This document shows positions 48,890 to 57,746 of a stretch of 64,000 bases of DNA, one piece after another. This DNA comes from Bradyrhizobium hipponense (lineage in GTDB: Bacteria; Pseudomonadota; Alphaproteobacteria; Rhizobiales; Xanthobacteraceae). Position numbers and translations under genes: made by a program. Positions within the stretch are counted from its first letter, which is position 1. Every line of letters begins with the position of its first letter. The stretch is taken from contig NZ_VSTH01000078.1 of assembly GCF_008123965.1 (NCBI RefSeq), positions 62,001-126,000 of the forward strand, in the 5' to 3' direction. The notes under the pieces were generated by a model. That model was given only the letters and a program-made list of their open reading frames with translations. It did no database searches and was not told where the DNA came from.

Positions 48890-49522
48890 ATGGCCATCGT
48901 CACGCAGAGCACCAGCCAGATTTCTCCTGCCAACGAGCGTGTCTATCATCAAAGTAACCTGCTCGGTGAATGGAAGGGCAATTGGGCGGGAAACAATCAG
49001 GCCGTCGGCTTCAAGGTCGTGAACATCCGCGGCGCCCGGGCACAGGTGGAGTACACCCATAACGGGCACACCGAGCGTGGTTTTGGCAAGGTTGACGGTG
49101 CAACCATCAGCTTCGGTTCGGTCACGATCGGGACCAAGAACGGCAAGAATGCGGCGCTCGTGTTCTCCGCCGGCGGCGGTCAGGCGAGCGCATCGCTCGA
49201 AAAACAGGCCCCGCCGGCCTCCGAAAGCCGCCTCATCGGAAGCTGGGGTGGCTATTCGGCCGACAACAACAAGAGCGCGAGCTTCCGGGTCGTCTCCATC
49301 ACTGGCAACGAGGCGCTGGTCACGACCACCATCGACGGCATCACACGGCAGGGCACCGGCATCGTCTACAAGAACGTGGTCATGTTCGGACAAACGCAGA
49401 TCTCGACGGACGACGGAAAGAACGGCAAGGTCATCTTCCAGGTCGGCAGCAAATCTTTCCAGGTACCGGTGACGAAACTACCGCCGGCAGATACGTCGTC
49501 TTCGGTGGACAGGACGGCGTAG
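48890..49522 (+). CDS. 210-aa protein built from two similar halves, unknown
   Basis: No signal peptide or membrane helix. Two copies of a ~75-aa beta-rich unit are visible: LLGEWKGNWAGNNQAVGFKV / VNIRGARAQVEYTHNGHTERG (~24-70) and LIGSWGGYSADNNKSASFRV / VSITGNEALVTTTIDGITRQG (~113-160). Each ends with an SFGSVTIG- or MFGQTQIS-like strand and a GKN loop. A polar tail closes the protein. It recalls lipocalin-like or sugar-binding beta units but I do not recognise the family. Confidence 0.8.
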   Translation: MAIVTQSTSQISPANERVYHQSNLLGEWKGNWAGNNQAVGFKVVNIRGARAQVEYTHNGHTERGFGKVDGATISFGSVTIGTKNGKNAALVFSAGGGQASASLEKQAPPASESRLIGSWGGYSADNNKSASFRVVSITGNEALVTTTIDGITRQGTGIVYKNVVMFGQTQISTDDGKNGKVIFQVGSKSFQVPVTKLPPADTSSSVDRTA

Positions 49523-49526
49523 CCGC

Positions 49527-50303
49527 TCAGGGCTGCTTCTTGCCTGACTGCGTTAGGGCCTTCAATTGCCGGTCGATCTGACGCAAGACGTCGCAGGCGG
49601 GCGCGAAAGCACCACCGCCGATCAGCCGCCAGATCTCCGTTGCCTGCTCGGCCAGACGCGGAATCGTCAGAGGCAGCCGCGCCGCTTCCAAGAGCGCACC
49701 CTTTTCGTTGATGAGATAGCGTTCGTTGAGAGCGAACACGACCTGCGCGACGCAGGCGAGCGACCGGTAGGCGCATCCAGCGATATGGGTCTGTTCGCCG
49801 CGCGCGATGGCAAGCTCGGCATTCTCGATGCCGAACAGGATTTCCCACTGGAAGCGCCGGATCAACGCCTCGCGCAGTGGCCTCGGATAAGGCAGAGCGA
49901 TCGATTTCAGCCGGGCGATCAGCGCTTGCGGATCGTGCAGTGGCCGGCAATGAGCGACCTCTCCCATCCAGATCGCCGAACAGAAGCCGTGTGGATGGCC
50001 GGGCTGGTAATCGATGCTGACGATGCCGGTCCGGCAGGTTTCCATTACGGCTTCGACCGCCTCGGCGTCGCGATAGAGCAGATCGACCTTCTGTCCGTCA
50101 ACCGACAGCCAGGCGCCTCCGACGATCCACGGTCCCCATTCGCCGATCTTCGTCACTGTCGCGGCGGCGGGATCATCGGCGATTTCCTTTACGGCGGCGA
50201 GCAACCGTGCGGTATCCAGCGGAATCGCCGCCTTGAAATAGAGGCCGATGTCGTAGTCCGACGTTGCGTGCCCGCTTCCCCGCGCGCGCGAGCCGCCGAG
50301 CAC
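49527..50303 (-). CDS. Nucleotidyltransferase-domain protein, N-terminus uncertain
   Basis: 258 aa from the first ordinary start (GTG at 50303). GGSRARGSGHATSDYDIGLYF is the minimal nucleotidyltransferase motif (GSxARG with DxD), and VDLLYRD supplies the third Asp. A helical C-terminal half (~110-255) is of the type that binds substrate in DUF4037-like or aminoglycoside-type enzymes. The motif would begin at residue 3, which is too early. The frame stays open for ~91 codons upstream and encodes a plausible first helix (PHDPLLTRLTSALGELPG) but offers no ATG, GTG or TTG; ATA at 50372 is the likeliest former start. Confidence 0.75.
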   Translation of the reverse strand: MLGGSRARGSGHATSDYDIGLYFKAAIPLDTARLLAAVKEIADDPAAATVTKIGEWGPWIVGGAWLSVDGQKVDLLYRDAEAVEAVMETCRTGIVSIDYQPGHPHGFCSAIWMGEVAHCRPLHDPQALIARLKSIALPYPRPLREALIRRFQWEILFGIENAELAIARGEQTHIAGCAYRSLACVAQVVFALNERYLINEKGALLEAARLPLTIPRLAEQATEIWRLIGGGAFAPACDVLRQIDRQLKALTQSGKKQP

Positions 50304-50591
50304 GATGGCCGCGACGCCTGGCAGTTCGCCAAGTGCGGACGTCAGACGCGTGAGCAGCGGATCGTGCGGTATGGAGGCCAGCTTACGTCGGCGCGCGACC
50401 TGTGCAAGGATGTCAGCGCCGGGCGCGGCTGCGGGATCGGCATGGCCGTGTGGCAGCTTGCGCGGAAGACATCGAAGAACTTTGTCGCGGCCGATCGCGG
50501 CGGGAATCAGCTTACCTTCGGGATGGTCACGGATGGCTCGAGCTGACTTCGTCGGCCGGGCGTGACCGGCTCGAAGTCAGGAGAGTGACGA

Positions 50592-51047
50592 ATGCCGACC
50601 GCAAGGCTAGCCGAAGATTCCGATCTCTCCGCGCTGCTCGAGCTGTTTCGCGCCTCGGAGGTCAGCGTGGCCGCCGAGCCGCTGGAGAGAGTGGAGGACA
50701 TCTGGCGGCAGACATTGTTCCGCGACGATCTCGCCGTGTTCGTCTCGGCGGTGGAGAGCCGCATCGTCGCCAGCTGTATGCTGATCACTGCGCCGAACCT
50801 GTTGCGCGCCGGCCGGTGCCACGGCTTCCTCGAGAATGTCGTGACCCACCCCGACTATCAGGGACGCGGCCACGGACGCGCCGTGATCGCGGCGGCGCTA
50901 ACTGAGGCCTGGCGCAAGGACTGCCATCACGTCCTGATGCAGAGTGGCCGCAAGGACGCCCGCGTGCATCGCTTCTATGAAGCTTGCGGTTTTATTCCGG
51001 GCTTGCGGGTCGGCTATGTCGCGCACCGGCCCGCGCGCCCGGCGTGA
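50592..51047 (+). CDS. GNAT-family N-acetyltransferase
   Basis: 151 aa behind AGGAGAG. The acetyl-CoA-binding motif A is VVTHPDYQGRGHGRAVIAAAL (~82-102) and motif B lies around RVHRFYEACGFIPG. It transfers an acetyl group to an amine or protein substrate that cannot be predicted. Divergent from the nucleotidyltransferase gene. Confidence 0.9.
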   Translation: MPTARLAEDSDLSALLELFRASEVSVAAEPLERVEDIWRQTLFRDDLAVFVSAVESRIVASCMLITAPNLLRAGRCHGFLENVVTHPDYQGRGHGRAVIAAALTEAWRKDCHHVLMQSGRKDARVHRFYEACGFIPGLRVGYVAHRPARPA

Positions 51048-51118
51048 TGGCGGCGCCACTCACTGGCATTCGCGCTGTCCGGAGGGTATAATCGACGGAG
51101 TTTTTGATGGTAGCCTGA

Positions 51119-51721
51119 ATGTCCGATCTTGCAGGTCCATGCGGTCTCGCAACTCTCTTCGCGGTGCTCTGCCTCGCCGGAGCGCCGGCTCATGGGCAGG
51201 CCGCACCGCTGAGATATTGGATGCCAGGCGGGCCTTTCGGCTTTGGCGGCACCAGCGGCCAAGCCTCCGATAGCTATAGCAACTTTCCAAGCTTCAATGC
51301 CGGCGATGAAGACGGAAGCTACGGCCTTCGCCCCGGTCTCTTTGTCGGAAGCCAACGCGGCAATGTTGGTTTGAGTGGCCTCAGCCAGCCCGCGCAGGCC
51401 GGCAATTTCAGCGCGCTTTCTTATGACAGCACGCAGTTCGGCTACAACACCAAGACCGCTGGCGGCATGCCCGTCACGTTCTTTGCCGGTTTCGACACGC
51501 TGAAATACGGCAACGGCCTTGGCAGCTCGCTTGCGCCGCTCACCTCCAGCACCACACCCGGCTATGGTGGGTTTGCGGGGGTCGAATTCAAGCCGACCTC
51601 CAACCTCAGCCTGTCGTTCGGGGTCGGCTATAGCCAGCAGCAATCGGGGAAGATGGACAGCGACATCAACTCCTCCATGCTGCCCGGCGAGTCGCCGGCG
51701 TTGGGCGGCTTGCGTCGTTGA
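51119..51721 (+). CDS. Exported Gly/Ser-rich protein, possible outer-membrane beta structure
   Basis: 200 aa. A signal peptide (ATLFAVLCLAGAPAHG) is followed by a low-complexity Gly/Ser/Phe part and repeated alternating strands (YGGFAGVEFKPTSNLSLSFGV then GYSQQQSG) like those of outer-membrane porin-type or opacity proteins. About 170 mature residues would give a small barrel. No family recognised. A convergent GntR gene ends 48 bp away. Confidence 0.7.
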   Translation: MSDLAGPCGLATLFAVLCLAGAPAHGQAAPLRYWMPGGPFGFGGTSGQASDSYSNFPSFNAGDEDGSYGLRPGLFVGSQRGNVGLSGLSQPAQAGNFSALSYDSTQFGYNTKTAGGMPVTFFAGFDTLKYGNGLGSSLAPLTSSTTPGYGGFAGVEFKPTSNLSLSFGVGYSQQQSGKMDSDINSSMLPGESPALGGLRR

Positions 51722-51769
51722 GCGTTCACGCGTCAATTTCGCCGCCCGCTTGACCACGGCCGCGTTGGC

Positions 51770-52681
51770 CTACGACAAGCCCGCCACCAGCGGGCGTTGC
51801 AGGTGCTTCGCCATCAGCTCTGCCGCTTCGGCATAACGCCGCGTTTCCAGAACCTCGAGCAGGCGTAAATGCTCGCGCACGTGCCGCCGCATGCCGTCGC
51901 GGTCGGCGAAGCTGCGATAGGCGAACAGGCGTCTGATCGAATTCACGCGCCTCAGCGACTCAAGAAAGAAGGGATTGCCGGCGCCGCGGATGATCTCCTC
52001 ATGGAATTCGCAACCAGAATGAAAGACCTCGCCGATCGTCATCTTCTCGAGCTCGCCCTCGAATACGCGCTGTTGACGCTCGCGCAAGCGTGCAATCACA
52101 TCCTGCGACAGCGCAAAGCCGGGCTGCGCGATCGCCGCCGGCTCGATCACCGCGCGAAACGCCATGGCCTTGGCATGAGCTTCGGGGCTTGAGACCGTCT
52201 CTGCGAAGCGCCAGCCATAACCCGGCAGGCGTGCAACCCAGCCCTCGGCAGCGATCCGGTCAAGCAGCCGCTGCAGCTCGGCCCGGCTGAGGCCATAGCG
52301 GCGCATCAGCTCCGCCTCGGTGACATCAGCCGGCAGCCGGCTTGCGAGCACGTCGCCTGCGATGGTCGCATAAACCTGTTCGCGGCGCCGGACTGCTGCG
52401 AGGGCTGGCTGGGCGGCGCCGCTGGTCGGGTTCTTGGCCAGCACGAACCCGCGATGCGGCTCGCCGCGCGCGAGCCCTGCCGTTTCCAGAGCCTTGAGGC
52501 CGAGCCGGATGGGCGCGCGTGAAAGATCGAGCGCATCGGCAAGCCTTTGTTCGATCAACCGATCGCCAGCTTTCATGCCTTCGCGTCGGGCAAGCGCCAT
52601 GATCAGGCCGGCGAGGTGCTCAGCGCGCTCGGAACCGCCTCTACGTGAGGCGGGCTGTCGGGAACTGTCGGAGGCAGTCAT
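51770..52681 (-). CDS. GntR-family regulator with two winged-helix units and an FCD-like domain
   Basis: 303 aa from the ATG at 52681. The first winged helix (~25-88): GDRLIEQRLADALDLSRAPI, then ALETAGLARGEPHRGFVL. The second (~100-165): LPADVTEAELMRRYGLSRAE, then DRIAAEGWVARLPGYGWRF. The effector part (~170-300) is helical with FHEEIIRGAGNPFFLESLRR, as in FadR/FCD proteins. It is divergent from the HMGL-CaiB-ABC operon (88 bp between starts) and probably represses it. Twelve-base direct repeats lie between. Confidence 0.88.
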   Translation of the reverse strand: MTASDSSRQPASRRGGSERAEHLAGLIMALARREGMKAGDRLIEQRLADALDLSRAPIRLGLKALETAGLARGEPHRGFVLAKNPTSGAAQPALAAVRRREQVYATIAGDVLASRLPADVTEAELMRRYGLSRAELQRLLDRIAAEGWVARLPGYGWRFAETVSSPEAHAKAMAFRAVIEPAAIAQPGFALSQDVIARLRERQQRVFEGELEKMTIGEVFHSGCEFHEEIIRGAGNPFFLESLRRVNSIRRLFAYRSFADRDGMRRHVREHLRLLEVLETRRYAEAAELMAKHLQRPLVAGLS

Positions 52682-52707
52682 TGCAGTGCACGCAGATTTT
52701 GAGCTTG

Positions 52708-52731
52708 ACAGACTGTTCCACAGATTGTTCT
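52708..52731. promoter_or_regulatory. Tandem 12-bp direct repeats, candidate GntR operator
   Basis: ACAGACTGTTCC (52708-52719) is followed at once by ACAGATTGTTCT (52720-52731): ten of twelve bases agree. The first copy overlaps a TTGACA -35-like box (52705-52710). It lies between the GntR gene and its divergent operon. Confidence 0.45.
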
Positions 52732-52769
52732 TTAAGGCAATAATATACAATCAAGCCAGGGAGAGCCCG

Positions 52770-53705
52770 ATGACGCATGCGCCGGATGTCCTGATTTGCG
52801 AGGTCGGCCCCCGCGATGGCCTGCAAAATCTGGACGTGTTCGTTCCCACCGAAGCCAAATGCGCGCTGGTTGATATGATCGCCGCCGCCGGCGTGCGCGA
52901 GATCGACGCAGGATCCTTCGTGCCGCCGAAGGTCGTGCCGCAATTCGCCGATGTCGATGCGGTGATGGCGTACGCACTGGCGCACAAGACGGCGACAATC
53001 GGTGCACTTGTGCCGAACGTGAAGGGCGCAGAGCGCGCCATCACCGCCGGTGTCAACGCCATGTACTTCGTCATCTCCGCCAGCGAGACTCACAACCGCG
53101 CCAATGTGCGCCGCTCGATTGAAGAGCAGCTCGAGGGATTTCGCGCAGTCCGCGCCGCGATCGACGCCTGTCCGGCCGACCAGCGGCCGCACCTGATGGG
53201 GGCGATCTCCACCTCCTTCGGCTGCTCGCTGGAAGGTGAGGTGAGCGAAGCGGCCGTGTGCCGGGTTGCGCGCGCCTTTGCCCAAGCCGGTGCCGACGAG
53301 ATCGGGCTCGCCGACACCGTCGGCTATGCCACTCCGAAACTGATCAGGCAGATCGTCGAAGCTGTCAGGCGCGAAGTCGGATCGCAAATGACGCTGCGGC
53401 TGCATCTGCACGACACGCTCGGTGCTGGCCTTGCCAACGCCGTCGCCGGCCTCGAAGCCGGGATCCACCGTTTCGACGCCGCGGTATCAGGACTTGGCGG
53501 CTGCCCCTTCGCTCCTGGCGCCCGCGGCAACATCGTGACCGAGGACCTCGTGTTCATGCTGGAACGGATGGGACTATCCACCGGCATTGACCTGGATCGC
53601 CTGATGCAAACGCGCGAGATTCTCGCCCGCCATATCCCGGCAAGACATCTGACCGGGCATCTTCACGAGGCCGGCATTCCCAAGGTGCTGCGGAGGGCGG
53701 CATGA
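52770..53705 (+). CDS. HMG-CoA-lyase-like aldolase
   Basis: 311 aa from the ATG at 52770. HMGL TIM barrel with VGPRDGLQN (metal and catalytic Arg/Asp), STSFGCSLEGEVSE, LHLHDTLGAGLAN (metal His pair) and the active Cys in GLGGCPFAPGARGN (~C245). It cleaves a 3-hydroxy-3-methylacyl-CoA (HMG-CoA to acetyl-CoA and acetoacetate, or a citramalyl-type CoA). The stop overlaps the start of the CoA-transferase gene by 4 bp (ATGA), implying sequential steps. Confidence 0.92.
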   Translation: MTHAPDVLICEVGPRDGLQNLDVFVPTEAKCALVDMIAAAGVREIDAGSFVPPKVVPQFADVDAVMAYALAHKTATIGALVPNVKGAERAITAGVNAMYFVISASETHNRANVRRSIEEQLEGFRAVRAAIDACPADQRPHLMGAISTSFGCSLEGEVSEAAVCRVARAFAQAGADEIGLADTVGYATPKLIRQIVEAVRREVGSQMTLRLHLHDTLGAGLANAVAGLEAGIHRFDAAVSGLGGCPFAPGARGNIVTEDLVFMLERMGLSTGIDLDRLMQTREILARHIPARHLTGHLHEAGIPKVLRRAA

Positions 53706-54922
53706 CGGCAGCTACGCCCGAGGCGGCATCGGAGCTGCGTCCGCTGGCCGGCCTTCGTGTCATCGAGTTCAGCCAGATGGTGATGGGGCCGAGCTGCGGC
53801 TTGATCCTCGCCGATCTCGGCGCCGATGTCATCAAGGTCGAGCCGCCCAAGGGCGACCGTACCCGTTATTTCAAGGGTCCCGCTGCCGGCTTCTTCGCCA
53901 CCTACAGCCGCAACAAACGCAGTATCGCGTTGGACACGTCGACCGCGGAGGGCCAGAACGTCGCGCGGAGGCTGATTGAGAACAGCGACGTCCTGATCGA
54001 GAATTTCCGGCCCGGCCTCCTGAAGCGGATCAGCCTCGACTACGAGTCGGTGGCCGCTTTTGCGCCACGCCTGATCTACTGCTCGCTCAAAGGCTATTTG
54101 CCCGGCCCTTACGAGAATCGTCTCGCGCTCGACGAGGTCGTGCAGATGATGGGCGGTCTCGCCTACATGACCGGCTTGCCCGACCGGCCGATGCGCGCCG
54201 GCGCCTCGGTTAACGACGTCATGGGCGGCATGTTCGGCGTGATCGCGATCCAGGCTGCGCTCGCCGAGAGGCAGCGCACCGGCCGCGGCCGCTACATCCA
54301 GAGTGCACTCTACGAGAACAACGTGTTCCTGATGGCGCAGGCCATGATGTGCGAAGCAGTCAGCGGCCAGCCCTCGATTCCCTATTCGATCAAGGACAGC
54401 CCGTGGCCGGTCTACGATCTCTTCGACACCAGGGACGGCTCGAAGCTGTTCGTCACCATCGTCGGTGAAGAGCAGTGGGAGGCGTTCTGCCGCGCATTCG
54501 ATCGCGAATCCTGGCTTGCCGATCCGCGCTTTGCGACGAGCAACGATCGCGTCGACCATCGCGGCTGGCTGATCCCCGAAATCGCGAAGATATTCAAGCA
54601 ATGGGACAAGGCCGATCTCGCCGCGCGCCTTGAGCAGCTCGATCTGCCTTACGCGCCGGTGAACAAGCCCGGCGATCTCTTCGATGACCCGCATCTGAAC
54701 CAGTCGGGCGGGTTGACCAAGATTCATCTGCCTGATGGCGGCGAGGCGAAAACGCCGCTGTTGCCGATCTCCATGGACGGCCGACGTTTGCCCAACCGTT
54801 ACGATCCGCCGCAGATCGGCGAGCAGACGCGCGAGATCCTGAGTGAGATCGGCGTTTCGTCGAACGAAATCGAAACTCTGCGAAGAGCAGGAACGATCCG
54901 GATTGCGCCTACGCCGTCCTGA
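53702..54922 (+). CDS. CaiB/BaiF family (class III) CoA-transferase
   Basis: 406 aa. Family marks: GLRVIEFSQMVMGPSCGLIL at the start, VIKVEPPKGDRTRYF, YSRNKRSIALDTSTAEG, and the region ending SVNDVMGGMFGVIAI with the probable nucleophilic Asp (~172). It moves CoA between acids. With the HMG-CoA-lyase-like enzyme before it, a route of acid activation followed by cleavage is likely, as for 3-hydroxy-3-methylglutarate or citramalate (inference). Confidence 0.92.
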   Translation: MTAATPEAASELRPLAGLRVIEFSQMVMGPSCGLILADLGADVIKVEPPKGDRTRYFKGPAAGFFATYSRNKRSIALDTSTAEGQNVARRLIENSDVLIENFRPGLLKRISLDYESVAAFAPRLIYCSLKGYLPGPYENRLALDEVVQMMGGLAYMTGLPDRPMRAGASVNDVMGGMFGVIAIQAALAERQRTGRGRYIQSALYENNVFLMAQAMMCEAVSGQPSIPYSIKDSPWPVYDLFDTRDGSKLFVTIVGEEQWEAFCRAFDRESWLADPRFATSNDRVDHRGWLIPEIAKIFKQWDKADLAARLEQLDLPYAPVNKPGDLFDDPHLNQSGGLTKIHLPDGGEAKTPLLPISMDGRRLPNRYDPPQIGEQTREILSEIGVSSNEIETLRRAGTIRIAPTPS

Positions 54923-54960
54923 TCAACGCATCAATCAAACAAGAACGAGGGGAGGAGCAC

Positions 54961-56007
54961 ATGAACATCACCAGGCGCCAGGCGCTGATCGCGGGCTCCA
55001 CCTTGGCCGGCGCATCGATGTTGCCCAGGCAGCTCTGCGCCGAGACCAAGCAGGTATCGCTTGCCTTCGGGCCGGTTTCGCCGGTCTACGCCATCGGCAT
55101 GATCGCTGAGCTGAAGGGGTACTTCAGGGACGAAGGTCTTGACTCCAAGCTCGTCACCGGTAACGCCGGAACATTCGGTCGCCAGACACTGGCGGCGGGA
55201 CAAGCACAGTTCGCGCACGGCGATGCCAGCCATCCGCTCCAGCTCAGTGCGCGCGGCAAGCCCTGCAAGATCCTGCTCGCGACCGAGATGGTGTGCTCCT
55301 ACGCCAACATCATGGTCCGGCAGGACCTCTACGACAGCGGTGTCAATTCGGTCGAGAAGCTCGCCGAGTACAAGCGGTCTGACGGCGCCAAGCCGATCGT
55401 CGCGGCCACCGCAATCGGGTCGGGCACCTGGGTGTTCGGCACCTATGTGTTCGAAACGCGCGGGCTCGGCGACAGGGTGAACTGGGTCGCTGGCGGCGGG
55501 CCCAACACGATGTTTCCGTCGCTGCAGACCAAGCAGTTCGACGGCATCATGGCGCCGCCAAGCTGGATCGTCGAGGTCGAGAAGAAGGGCTTTGGCAGGA
55601 CGATCTACGACACCTCCAAGCCCGGCATATTCGAGAAGGATTTCGGCGGGACGCTGCCCGTGCTCGTGATCTACACGCTCCAGGACACGATCGAGCAGGA
55701 CAAGGCGATGGTGCAGGCCTACGTGAACGCGATCCACCGCGCGATGGCTTTCGTGAAGGCGACGCCGCTCGCCGACGTGCAGGCATTGGTCACGCCCAAA
55801 TATTTCTCGGGCATCGACCCTGATGCGGTCAGCGCCGAGCTCGGCTTCGACAAGTCGACGTGGGCCTATGACGGTGTCATCGACAAGTCTTCGTTCGAAC
55901 GCGGCGCAAAGCCCTGGCACCGCAAGGGAACCGATATTCCCGAGACGAAATACGAGGATGTCGTCGACATGAGCTTCCTCCATGCGGCCAGGGCAAAATA
56001 CAAATGA
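54961..56007 (+). CDS. ABC transporter substrate-binding protein (NMT1/SsuA type)
   Basis: 348 aa with a Tat-like signal (TRRQALIAGSTLAGASML). Mature domain order as in NMT1/THI5 proteins: YAIGMIAELKGYFRDEGLDS, GNAGTFGRQTLAAGQAQFAH, and GSGTWVFGTYVFETRGL. It captures a small organic ligand in the periplasm. The next gene overlaps by 4 bp, and both encode parts of one importer. Confidence 0.9.
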   Translation: MNITRRQALIAGSTLAGASMLPRQLCAETKQVSLAFGPVSPVYAIGMIAELKGYFRDEGLDSKLVTGNAGTFGRQTLAAGQAQFAHGDASHPLQLSARGKPCKILLATEMVCSYANIMVRQDLYDSGVNSVEKLAEYKRSDGAKPIVAATAIGSGTWVFGTYVFETRGLGDRVNWVAGGGPNTMFPSLQTKQFDGIMAPPSWIVEVEKKGFGRTIYDTSKPGIFEKDFGGTLPVLVIYTLQDTIEQDKAMVQAYVNAIHRAMAFVKATPLADVQALVTPKYFSGIDPDAVSAELGFDKSTWAYDGVIDKSSFERGAKPWHRKGTDIPETKYEDVVDMSFLHAARAKYK

Positions 56008-56852
56008 TCGTCGCGCCAGGTCCGGGCTTCGCGCTCGCGCGAGAAGAGGATGAACGAGCCGCGCCGCGCACTCGAATTGCGGTGCGAGGTCTCACCAAGC
56101 GCTTTAACGCGTCCGGCCGTGAGTTCGTGGCGGTCGATGACGTTTCCTTCGAGGTGAAGCAGGGCGAATTCGTCGCGCTGCTCGGTCCATCCGGCTGCGG
56201 CAAGAGCACCATCCTCAACATGGTCGCGGGGCTATTGCCGCGCTCGGGCGGACACATCCTGATCGATGAGGAGACGGTTGAGACCGGCAAGGTCAACCCC
56301 AGGGTCGGCTACGTCTTCCAGCGCGACACGCTGTTTCCCTGGCGAACCGTCGAGCAGAACATCGGCTACGGGCTGGAGATTGCGAGGCTATCAAAGACCG
56401 AGCGCGCCGAGCGCGTCGCTTCGGCGGTCGAGAAGGCCGGGCTCTCCGGTTTTGCACAGAGCTTTCCCCGCATGCTGTCCGGCGGCATGCGCCAGCGCGT
56501 CGCCTTGATGCGCACGCTGATCCTGGAGCCCGAGATCCTGCTGATGGACGAGCCGTTCGGCGCGCTCGACACCCACACCAAGCTCGAAATGCACAAGACG
56601 CTGCTGGAGATATGGGAACGCGAGCGGCAGACGGTGCTGTTCGTGACCCACGATCTCGGCGAGGCTTTGACGCTGGCGAGCCGCATCATCCTGCTCTCGG
56701 CGCGGCCCGGCAGGCTCAAGGAAGACTTCGACGTCGCCATCCCGCGGCCGCGCGATCCTGTGGGCGTGCGCGAGACCGCCGAATTCGGCCGCCTCTACTC
56801 TCACATCTGGCATTCCCTCGGCGAAGAATTGCGCCGCACCAAGGCCGACTAA
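56004..56852 (+). CDS. ABC transporter ATP-binding protein (nitrate/sulfonate/taurine type)
   Basis: 282 aa. Walker A GPSGCGKST (~62-70), Q loop YVFQRDTLFPW, signature LSGGMRQRV, Walker B ILLMDEPFGALD, H loop FVTHDLGEAL. The start overlaps the preceding stop (ATGA). About 25 extra N-terminal residues precede the canonical VRGLTKRF, so a later start is possible. Energises the importer. Confidence 0.94.
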   Translation: MIVAPGPGFALAREEDERAAPRTRIAVRGLTKRFNASGREFVAVDDVSFEVKQGEFVALLGPSGCGKSTILNMVAGLLPRSGGHILIDEETVETGKVNPRVGYVFQRDTLFPWRTVEQNIGYGLEIARLSKTERAERVASAVEKAGLSGFAQSFPRMLSGGMRQRVALMRTLILEPEILLMDEPFGALDTHTKLEMHKTLLEIWERERQTVLFVTHDLGEALTLASRIILLSARPGRLKEDFDVAIPRPRDPVGVRETAEFGRLYSHIWHSLGEELRRTKAD

Positions 56853-56854
56853 CC

Positions 56855-57706
56855 ATGTCCAACAGCCGTACCGCCGTCCTGTTCTGGCAACTGGCCATTC
56901 TCGTATTGGTTCTCGTCGTCTGGCAGTGGGGGTTTGAATGGAGCAGGGCGCTGTTGCCGAAGGCCTATGTTCCGAAAATCCTGGACCCGTATTTCGTCGC
57001 CAAGCCATCGTTGATCTGGCAGAGCTTCTTGCGGCTTGGCTGCTTTGCCGATTCCGCCGGCTTTGCCGCCTGCATCAGCGGCAACGACAACAATTTGTGG
57101 GTCGCCACGCTCGTCACGCTGAAGAACACCTGGTGGGGCTTTCTTTTCGGGTCAGCGAGCGGCATCGCGGTTGGCCTGCTCCTCGGCCGTTCGGACTTTC
57201 TTGCCCGCGTGTTCGGGCCCTACGTCGTGGCGCTCAACTCGATACCGCGCATCGCGCTGGTGCCGCTCGTCATCCTGATCTTCGGCCTCGGCGATCTCTC
57301 CAAGATCGCCACCGCTTGGCTCGTCGTTTTCTTCGTGGTGTTCTTCAACACCTTCGAGGGAACACGTGCGGTCGACCGCGACCAGATCGCCGCCGCCCGT
57401 CTGCTGGGCGCCAGCGAATTCACCGTGCTGCGCACCGTCGTGGTTCCTTCCGCACTGGCCTGGGTGTTCGCCTCGCTGCTGCCGGCAGTGTCTTTTGCGC
57501 TGATCGGTGTCATCGTCGGCGAGTTCATCGGCGCCGAACGCGGGCTCGGCAAGCTCATCATCGAGGCCGAGGCGCGCGCCAATGCCAGCGAGATGATGGT
57601 CGCCATCTTCGTCATGATGTTCGTTGGGATTTTACTGGCGATCGCCGTACGTTCGCTGCAGTCCTACCTGCTGCGATGGCAGCCGCAATTCGAGGCGTCG
57701 GCATAG
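56855..57706 (+). CDS. ABC transporter permease (nitrate/sulfonate/taurine type)
   Basis: 283 aa from the ATG at 56855, 2 bp after the ATPase stop. Six helices; the EAA loop is RLLGASEFTVLRTVVVPSAL (~195), coupling to the ATPase. The helix-1/2 loop is longer than usual (DSAGFAACISGNDNN, with a Cys pair). Last gene of the five-gene operon. Confidence 0.93.
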   Translation: MSNSRTAVLFWQLAILVLVLVVWQWGFEWSRALLPKAYVPKILDPYFVAKPSLIWQSFLRLGCFADSAGFAACISGNDNNLWVATLVTLKNTWWGFLFGSASGIAVGLLLGRSDFLARVFGPYVVALNSIPRIALVPLVILIFGLGDLSKIATAWLVVFFVVFFNTFEGTRAVDRDQIAAARLLGASEFTVLRTVVVPSALAWVFASLLPAVSFALIGVIVGEFIGAERGLGKLIIEAEARANASEMMVAIFVMMFVGILLAIAVRSLQSYLLRWQPQFEASA

Positions 57707-57746
57707 CAGTCCGGAAGGAATCGAAGGGTGGGCGGCCGGTACCGCG

